Shown here one piece after another: positions 58,933 through 64,000 of a stretch of DNA of 64,000 nucleotides; within the stretch, counting starts at the first letter, position 1, and the number at the start of each line of letters is the position of its first letter. Both the position numbers and the translations under genes were made by a program. This DNA is from VXMO01 sp965219405. GTDB taxonomy: Bacteria; Chloroflexota; Dehalococcoidia; UBA6926. The stretch is taken from positions 1,612,001 through 1,676,000 of the forward strand of contig OZ244736.1 of the NCBI GenBank assembly GCA_965219405.1, read 5' to 3'. The notes beneath the pieces were generated by a model. That model was given only the letters and a program-made list of their open reading frames with translations. It ran no database searches and was not told where the DNA came from.

Positions 58933-60867
58933 GTGGTAGCAAATACCTCAGCAGAACAAGTAACCTACCCTCATGACCCTCTAGTTTCGGTCGTACAAAA
59001 CGACGACTACAAACGGAGGTTGGTGTCCGGCATACTCGAGAGCTACAACAGCAACTACGATTTCTTGTCCGAGGCAGTGCAGAATGCTGTCGACGCGATT
59101 GAGGATGCAAAACTTTATGGTCACCGTGGCCCCTACCGCCTAAACGTAACCATCAACCTTCAAGAGAACTTCCTCTCTGTCCTAGATACTGGCATCGGGA
59201 TGACGGAGGACGAACTGTCTCGTGTGGTGACACCGCACGTTTCGTTGAAAGTCGAAGACAAAATTATCAACCAGAGAGGCGCAAGGCATCGGTACCGGGG
59301 TTACAAGGGTGTGGGGCTAACACTTCTTGCGTACGGCACAGACGACCTTACGCTACACTCCAGGACGGAAGGTGAAGAGCTTGTCGCGCTGCGTATGCGA
59401 TACGGCAATGCTTGGGCGCGTGGTGAGCGGCAAGAGTCCTCAATGGTTGATCGGGACAATGACCGGTCCCCTCTGGAGAGGTTGAAACGCGGCACGTTCG
59501 TGCGTTTGCAGTTCTCCCCTTCGACTAGGCCTAAAAGCCTTAGCGCTCTGACTCCACATATAGACGCGTGGGACGCAATTCTACGAACACGAACCGCCAT
59601 CGGACAAGTTCTGATCGGACGGTCAGCACTTGCCAACATAAGATTCACGCTCACCTTGATTGACACACAGGGCGAGAAATCAGTCCGCAACTCCTCTCCC
59701 AATTTTCTATTTCCCCACGACGTAGACCGGGAACCACCCTTTCGGTTTCTCGACGTCGGCGAGTACTATAAGCGACACCCGGAACGTTCGGAGATTCCGG
59801 TTGAATTTCGACGCCAAGATGGGATTTACATTCATTGGGACACTGAGAGGATTCGGGCAGAGTTTTCCGAGGCTGAGCGGGACACGTTCCAAGAACAATT
59901 GACCAATTACAGTCCGACACTGTATGCCTTCGTACCGTACCAGGGTGGTATCTGGGGCGAGATGAACGAGATTCTGTCTAAATCTAGGGCAAGAAGGTAC
60001 CTTGCTCCGGGTCTCGTCCTCGCTATAAATCGTCAGAGGTTGGCTGACTTATTCCCTATAGATGCCACACGATTTGAGAGTTTCAGCCAGAATGTGCAAG
60101 TGGTAGTCCATTTCGATAACGCCCACCCTGACCAAGGACGCAAGACCGTGCAGGACGAAGTGCTCGACACTGCCAAAAGTGCTGCTAATCGAGTGGTCCA
60201 ATACCTAGCAATCCAACGATTGTTCCTGAGACCTACGGGGGAGACGGCTTCTGCGCAACAACGGGAAGTAGAGCGAAACAAACAGGACTGGGAGTTCAAT
60301 GTGCGCAGACACAGCGAACGTAGCCCCCTACACATTCCACCGGTTAAGTTCGAAAGCGAACCTCTGACCGAACAAGATGTGGTGGGGCTCTTCCATCAAT
60401 TGTCTGCTATAGGGGTTTTCCCCGGAATTCACTTTCTAGCGACCAGCCAAAGCCAAACGTACGACTCTTTAGTGTTTTTCGATTGTGCCAGCAGCGAAAA
60501 GGGGCTACGAGTAGGCGAATCTACATTGGGGTTGGCTCCATCTGTGCTTGGCGATCGCGACAAATTCAACACGCGGAATCTCACACTAGAGTTCAAGAAC
60601 AATCTTGATAGTTTGATCACCGATATTGATGACGAAAATCGGCCAAAACAATATCAACACATTGACATTTGTGTTTGTTGGGGAACGGTACAGGAGAGCT
60701 TTCGCGGGTATGAGTTGATTCCAGTAGGCCCTGCCAACCTCGACCGCCGACGCTATCCTGGAACTACCCACCTTCTGCAAAAGGATGCCGAGGGGCACTC
60801 CATCGAGGTGATTATGCTGAGCAAGATTCGAGACCTTGTCGAGTCTGGGGACCTCTCTTTGACTTAA
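58933..60867 (+). CDS. GHKL-fold (Hsp90/MORC-like) ATPase with possible C-terminal nuclease domain
   Basis: A 644-residue protein from a GTG with GGGGG five bases upstream (an ATG-less extension to 58813 is open but unlikely). The Bergerat ATP-binding site is complete: N-box EAVQNAVDAIEDA (residues 47-59), G1 LDTGIGM (84-90), G2 GYKGVGLTLLAYG (123-135). The middle resembles the transducer domain of Hsp90/MORC proteins. Toward the end, Asp517 in VFFDCASSE and Glu553-Phe-Lys555 in LTLEFKNNLDSL could form a PD-(D/E)XK site. The gene is AT-richer than neighbours and next to the tRNA fragments. An anti-phage ATPase is the best guess; not matched to a named system. Confidence 0.75.
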   Translation: MVANTSAEQVTYPHDPLVSVVQNDDYKRRLVSGILESYNSNYDFLSEAVQNAVDAIEDAKLYGHRGPYRLNVTINLQENFLSVLDTGIGMTEDELSRVVTPHVSLKVEDKIINQRGARHRYRGYKGVGLTLLAYGTDDLTLHSRTEGEELVALRMRYGNAWARGERQESSMVDRDNDRSPLERLKRGTFVRLQFSPSTRPKSLSALTPHIDAWDAILRTRTAIGQVLIGRSALANIRFTLTLIDTQGEKSVRNSSPNFLFPHDVDREPPFRFLDVGEYYKRHPERSEIPVEFRRQDGIYIHWDTERIRAEFSEAERDTFQEQLTNYSPTLYAFVPYQGGIWGEMNEILSKSRARRYLAPGLVLAINRQRLADLFPIDATRFESFSQNVQVVVHFDNAHPDQGRKTVQDEVLDTAKSAANRVVQYLAIQRLFLRPTGETASAQQREVERNKQDWEFNVRRHSERSPLHIPPVKFESEPLTEQDVVGLFHQLSAIGVFPGIHFLATSQSQTYDSLVFFDCASSEKGLRVGESTLGLAPSVLGDRDKFNTRNLTLEFKNNLDSLITDIDDENRPKQYQHIDICVCWGTVQESFRGYELIPVGPANLDRRRYPGTTHLLQKDAEGHSIEVIMLSKIRDLVESGDLSLT

Positions 60868-61210
60868 GCTGCATCGTGAGTGAGGCTCTTTTAGGCAGCA
60901 GCCCGATTCAAGCATCGAGCTCACATTAAACGGAACGACAACACACCAACGAATTAGCCATCCATGTTAAGGCTAAACACAGCAGGTTCGCCCACAGGGA
61001 AGTAGGCCTTGCTCTGCCTAACCGTCCGCAGCGACCCTACGTGGAGTCTGGGCCTCACCTCCAGCATAGAGCCGCAATAGTGCATAGGGAGAAAGGCTTG
61101 CGTTCAATGTGCGCTCCCACGCGAACGCTGGCAGTATCATCCCTTTAAGCCGACTGGGCAGTGGCGCTCCAGTCCAATTGGGGGAGGGTGAGGCAAAGGG
61201 AGTTGCACAT
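60868..61210. other. Gene-free stretch after the GHKL gene
   Basis: No coding region, repeat or RNA structure that I can support over these 343 bases. The composition is lower in GC than the flanks, like the GHKL gene, so it probably belongs to the same acquired segment. Confidence 0.5.
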
Positions 61211-61303
61211 TTGAGTACCGGGCGGGTTGTGATTGTTGGTGGGGGGTTTGCTGGGCTTGGGGCTGCTTATGCTTTGATGCGGCGGGGGGTTGATGCGATC
61301 TAG
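61211..61303 (+). pseudogene. N-terminal fragment of an FAD-dependent oxidoreductase
   Basis: Thirty residues, LSTGRVVIVGGGFAGLGAAYALMRRGVDAI, are a clear dinucleotide-binding start (GxGxxGLxxA) of an amine oxidase or FAD oxidoreductase. The frame then ends in TAG formed at the edge of a palindromic repeat (GATTCCCGCTTTCGCGGGAA). The rest of the gene is absent. Confidence 0.8.
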
Positions 61304-61355
61304 ATTCCCGCTTTCGCGGGAATGACGGGGTGGGGGCGGGAATGACGGGGGGAGG
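61302..61355 (-). repeat. Palindromic repeat and half-copy truncating an oxidoreductase
   Basis: GATTCCCGCTTTCGCGGGAA at 61304, then a second GCGGGAATGACGGGG (61337). Right-hand orientation. It replaces the body of the oxidoreductase gene. Confidence 0.8.
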
Positions 61356-61367
61356 GGATTTTGTGGC

Positions 61368-61850
61368 CTATTCCTTCGCCGCGGCCATTGCTTCCAGGAT
61401 TTCTTTTCGATAGCAGTCGAGGGCGGCGGATTCAGGGAGTTTGTCCGCCGCGAACCAGTCGATTTCGCTGTGTTCATCCGGCGCGGCGTTCGTGGGTTCG
61501 CCGTGCCACGCCGCGATGGCAAATACGATGATGTCAGCGGGTTCGACGGGGTCAAGGACCGTCGCCAACTCACGGTAGTCCGCCACGTGGATCCCGAGTT
61601 CCTCATGGGCTTCCCGGCGCAGCGCCTCTTCCGTTGACTCGTCGCCTTCGATATGTCCTCCGGGCAAGTCCCAGAGATCGGGATAGACGCGCCGGTGCGG
61701 CAGTCTCTTCACGAGCAAGACCCTGTCGTCCCTAATCAGGACTGACGCTACACACCGCGCTCTGGGAGCACGATCATCCGGGTGCTCTTTGGAAGAGTCG
61801 TCGACCGAATTCGAATTCACAACTTCTTTGAACCTACACTCATCATTCAT
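61368..61850 (-). CDS. Nudix hydrolase
   Basis: A 160-residue protein with the complete Nudix box GGHIEGDESTEEALRREAHEELGI and preceding ARCVASVLIRDDRVLLVKR (8-oxo-dGTP or NTP pyrophosphohydrolase type). ATG at 61850 (MNDECRF) is chosen; the frame is open to 62000 but overlaps nhaA. Divergent from nhaA with starts 58 bases apart. Substrate not evident. Confidence 0.88.
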   Translation of the reverse strand: MNDECRFKEVVNSNSVDDSSKEHPDDRAPRARCVASVLIRDDRVLLVKRLPHRRVYPDLWDLPGGHIEGDESTEEALRREAHEELGIHVADYRELATVLDPVEPADIIVFAIAAWHGEPTNAAPDEHSEIDWFAADKLPESAALDCYRKEILEAMAAAKE

Positions 61851-61907
61851 CCTGCGAGTGGCACTATAGTAGGGCATCGGAAATCTACACCCAAGAGGCG
61901 CGAGGAC

Positions 61908-63266
61908 GTGAGCGACAGGCAGGGCGACGCTCCCGAACAATCCCGTAACGCGGTCTATCGCGTGGGCGGCTTGCGCGCGCCGGTTCAGAGCTTTATCCAC
62001 ACCGAAGAGGTCGGGGCGCTCATCCTGTTGGCCGCAGCGGCTGCGGCTGTTATCTGGGCCAACTCACCGTGGTCGGGGTCGTACGACAGTTTCTGGCATA
62101 CGACCATCGCATTCGAGACGCCCATCATCTCAATCCATGAGGATCTAAAGCACCTGGTCAATGATGGCCTGATGGCCATCTTCTTCTTTGTGGTGGGCCT
62201 GGAGATCAAGCGCGAGTTGCTGCACGGGGAACTGTCCAGCGTCAGGAAGGCATCCCTGCCGGTGCTCGCCGCGATTGGCGGCATGGTGGTGCCGGCGCTC
62301 ACCTATTTGCTGTTCAACAGCTCGGGCGATGCAGCCGGCGGCTGGGGCATACCCATGGCGACGGACATCGCGTTCGCGATTGGCGTGCTGGCGCTATTGG
62401 GGCGACGGGTTCCGGTGGAGCTGCGGGTATTTTTGCTGGGGTTGGCTGTGGTCGACGATCTAGGCGCAATCACGGTCATTGCCCTCTTCTATACGGACAC
62501 AATCGCGTGGTCGAGTCTCTGGATTTCGCTGGCTATTCTCGCGGCGGCGGCGGTGAGCGTCCGCCTTGGGATTCGTTCCATGGTCTTCTATATCGCTCTC
62601 GGTGTTTCCATGTGGTACTTCTTCCTGGAATCCGGAGTGCACGCGACTCTGGCAGGTGTGCTTCTTGCAGCAATTGTCCCCGCCGGATCGGCGCGGGGCC
62701 GCAATGAATACGCCACTGCCCTAGACGATCGCCTGCACGACTATCGCCTTGCGATGTCCAATGGGGACGAGGAGCACGCGGAAATCGTCCTTGAGGAAAT
62801 CGAGAGGGTCAACCGAAGCACAGAGGCGCCGCTGGAGCGGCTGGAGCACATGATTCATCCGTGGGTGAGCCTCGCCATTCTGCCGCTGTTCGCGCTGGCG
62901 AATGCGGGAATCACGATAACGGCAGACACGCTGAGCGCCGCAGCGGAGAGCGGGATCACCATCGGCATCGCGGCAGGTCTTCTTGCGGGCAAGTCGATAG
63001 GTATTCTGGGTATCACGTGGCTTGCGGTCCGCCTGGGCATCGGCCAGCTGCCGGCGGCGGTGACCTGGATGCATGTGCTGGGTGTAGGTTTCCTGGCGGG
63101 TATCGGCTTCACGGTAGCGATCTTTATTTCGGGCATTGCGTTTGATGATCCGGCCCTTGTTGATCAGGCAAAGATGGGCATATTCGTCGCGTCCGTTGCC
63201 GCGGCGGTCATCGGATATGCGCTTCTGCGGCTGTCCGGCAACAGGGACACCCAAGCAACTTCATAG
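61908..63266 (+). CDS. nhaA: Na+/H+ antiporter NhaA
   Basis: A 452-residue antiporter with about twelve hydrophobic helices. The functional Asp pair is in LLGLAVVDDLGAITVIALFYT; other marks are FFFVVGLEIKRELLHGELSSVRKASLPVLAAIGGMVVPA, GIPMATDIAFAIGVLALLG, HPWVSLAILPLFALANAGI, and LGVGFLAGIGFTVAIFISGIAF. It expels sodium and regulates pH, in line with a marine or brackish lifestyle. GTG at 61908 (VSDRQGDAPEQ) with AAGAGGCG upstream is favoured; ATG 61782 would overlap the Nudix gene. Confidence 0.93.
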   Translation: MSDRQGDAPEQSRNAVYRVGGLRAPVQSFIHTEEVGALILLAAAAAAVIWANSPWSGSYDSFWHTTIAFETPIISIHEDLKHLVNDGLMAIFFFVVGLEIKRELLHGELSSVRKASLPVLAAIGGMVVPALTYLLFNSSGDAAGGWGIPMATDIAFAIGVLALLGRRVPVELRVFLLGLAVVDDLGAITVIALFYTDTIAWSSLWISLAILAAAAVSVRLGIRSMVFYIALGVSMWYFFLESGVHATLAGVLLAAIVPAGSARGRNEYATALDDRLHDYRLAMSNGDEEHAEIVLEEIERVNRSTEAPLERLEHMIHPWVSLAILPLFALANAGITITADTLSAAAESGITIGIAAGLLAGKSIGILGITWLAVRLGIGQLPAAVTWMHVLGVGFLAGIGFTVAIFISGIAFDDPALVDQAKMGIFVASVAAAVIGYALLRLSGNRDTQATS

Positions 63267-63393
63267 GCTGTCCCGGCTTGACGATTACTGAGAAAGAGGG
63301 GCAGCATTTTGCCCTCAACTATCCACGAGGTGCTCCGACATCAACGTGTTATATACTTGACTCATCTTGAGAAGAGAGGAGGTGATTTGGCAC

Positions 63394-63456
63394 ATGTCTT
63401 TACCTAGACAGCCAGAGCTTATTTCAACGGAATCGGAAGAGGTGAGCAAAGGCTAA
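63394..63456 (+). CDS. Twenty-codon leader ORF with near-perfect ribosome site
   Basis: AGGAGGTGAT, a full match to the 16S 3' end, lies 9 bases before the ATG. It encodes MSLPRQPELISTESEEVSKG. Its TAA touches the foot of a hairpin (63457-63497). Either a very short functional protein or a regulatory leader for galU. Confidence 0.6.
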   Translation: MSLPRQPELISTESEEVSKG

Positions 63457-63535
63457 CCCAGCGCCAGGCGCCAATACGTTGACCTTTGGCGACTGGGAGA
63501 AGGGGGCTTGGCTTCGGCTGAGCCCCCTTTGCTTT
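63457..63535 (+). terminator. Two hairpins, the second an intrinsic terminator, before galU
   Basis: First hairpin: CCCAGCGCCA pairs with TGGCGACTGGG (63457-63497). Second: GGGGGCT (63502) pairs with AGCCCCC (63521) around a stable TTCG-capped inner stem, followed by TTTGCTTT. The arrangement after a leader ORF resembles an attenuator, but no known riboswitch consensus was recognised. Confidence 0.7.
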
Positions 63536-63598
63536 GTGTCCGCGAGCGGCGTGTCAGCGTGGGGAAAGCCGCGATCGCTTTAGGAGCAGGAGGGGCGA

Positions 63599-64000
63599 GT
63601 GAACGAACAGATTCCCGGTATTAGCAAGGCGGTCATCGCGGCGGGAGGTCGTGGAACCCGCTTCCTGCCGGCGACTCTCGCTATCCCCAAGGAGATCCTG
63701 CCGATCTTCGATCGTCCCATGCTCTTCTACGCGCTTGAGGAGGCGGCGAACTCAGGCCTTAAAGAGGTAGTGCTGATCAGCGCGCCGGGCAAGGCGGTGA
63801 TGGAGAACTATGTGACGCTGCGCGGGGAGGCACTGGCCAAGGCTCTTGGAGAGCACCCAAGCGCGCCGGACGTTCAACGGCTCATGGACTCGTTGTCAGT
63901 CACCATCGTCCACCAGAATGAGCCGCTTGGTCTCGGCCACGCTATCTTGCAGGCGGCAGATGCGGTGGGGGAGGAGCCGTTTGCCGTCATTTTGCCTGAC
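63599..64000 (+). CDS. galU: UTP-glucose-1-phosphate uridylyltransferase, N-terminal part (cut by window end)
   Basis: Makes UDP-glucose for cell-envelope sugars. The 134 residues seen include AVIAAGGRGTRFLPATLAIPKEILPIFDRPMLFYALEEAANSGL, the nucleotidyltransferase motif of GalU (not RfbA, which has other residues after GTR), and QNEPLGLGHAILQAADAVG. Start GTG at 63599 after CAGGAGGGGC. The rest lies beyond the window. Confidence 0.93.
   Translation, partial: MNEQIPGISKAVIAAGGRGTRFLPATLAIPKEILPIFDRPMLFYALEEAANSGLKEVVLISAPGKAVMENYVTLRGEALAKALGEHPSAPDVQRLMDSLSVTIVHQNEPLGLGHAILQAADAVGEEPFAVILPD

Noticed and set aside
61109..61210. Upstream extension of the FAD-oxidoreductase fragment
   Set aside because: The residues before LSTGRVVIVGGG do not match the family; only the part from 61211 is supported.
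61993..62001. Perfect DnaA box TTATCCACA
   Set aside because: It is a single copy inside nhaA coding sequence with no cluster or AT-rich element nearby.

Overview
The window looks like a chromosomal segment of a free-living, GC-rich, probably monoderm bacterium. My best guess is Chloroflexota of the Dehalococcoidia/SAR202 type. The basis is the overall gene flavour (HerA/NurA pair, core-type MetE, Liv transporter, NAD-dependent formate dehydrogenase, no outer-membrane genes) and the many intergenic palindromes of the form TCATTCCCGCGAAAGCGGGA. This is an inference; no taxonomic marker was searched. About 59 genes, gene fragments or short leader ORFs, one large SRP RNA, one intact CAU tRNA plus two partial tRNA copies, and one cobalamin riboswitch can be supported.

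Layout. 1-8.4 kb is housekeeping: alaS (cut by the window start), folC, fabF, a small nuclease-like protein, acnA and a D-2-hydroxyacid dehydrogenase. 8.6-10.8 kb is an unusual three-gene sulfur cluster: a TusA-like protein, a DsrE-like protein, and a second TusA-like domain fused to a cobalamin-independent methionine synthase core. 10.9-18.4 kb carries hemW, a NYN-domain RNase, a solitary one-polypeptide restriction-modification enzyme and selB. 18.5-22.9 kb is a nurA / HAS-barrel-like / lysR / herA DNA-end-processing cluster. 22.9-31.2 kb has a DUF1761 membrane protein, an alkA-type glycosylase coupled to two SRPBCC proteins, a DinB-like protein, a branched-chain amino acid dehydrogenase and a livHMGF transporter without a binding protein. 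31.2-39.3 kb (minus strand) is a 2109-residue cadherin-repeat surface protein followed directly by an ABC-2 exporter. 39.4-44.6 kb has TfoX-N and GPP34 proteins, a B12 transporter behind a riboswitch, and a small lipoprotein. 44.8-49.2 kb has formate dehydrogenase, a HigBA toxin-antitoxin pair, a methylase fragment and a TIR/deoxyribosyltransferase-like protein. 49.4-53.1 kb has SRP RNA, rsmA-ispE and an MFS carrier. 53.2-61.3 kb is an accessory region that begins at an intact tRNA(CAU) and contains two partial copies of that tRNA, a two-component system, an anchored ankyrin protein, an IS30 remnant, a VOC/ArsR pair, a hydrolase and a large GHKL ATPase. 61.3-64 kb has a Nudix hydrolase, nhaA and the start of galU behind a structured leader.

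The strongest candidates for something undescribed are the TusA-DsrE-TusA::MetE operon (possible direct sulfur-carrier feed into methionine synthesis), the GHKL ATPase with a possible C-terminal nuclease motif in a tRNA-linked accessory region, and the cadherin giant whose repeats expanded as an exact 891-bp three-domain unit. A whole-window signal is also notable: base skew of the plus strand and the orientation of two intergenic repeat families both flip between about 16.5 kb and 47 kb.
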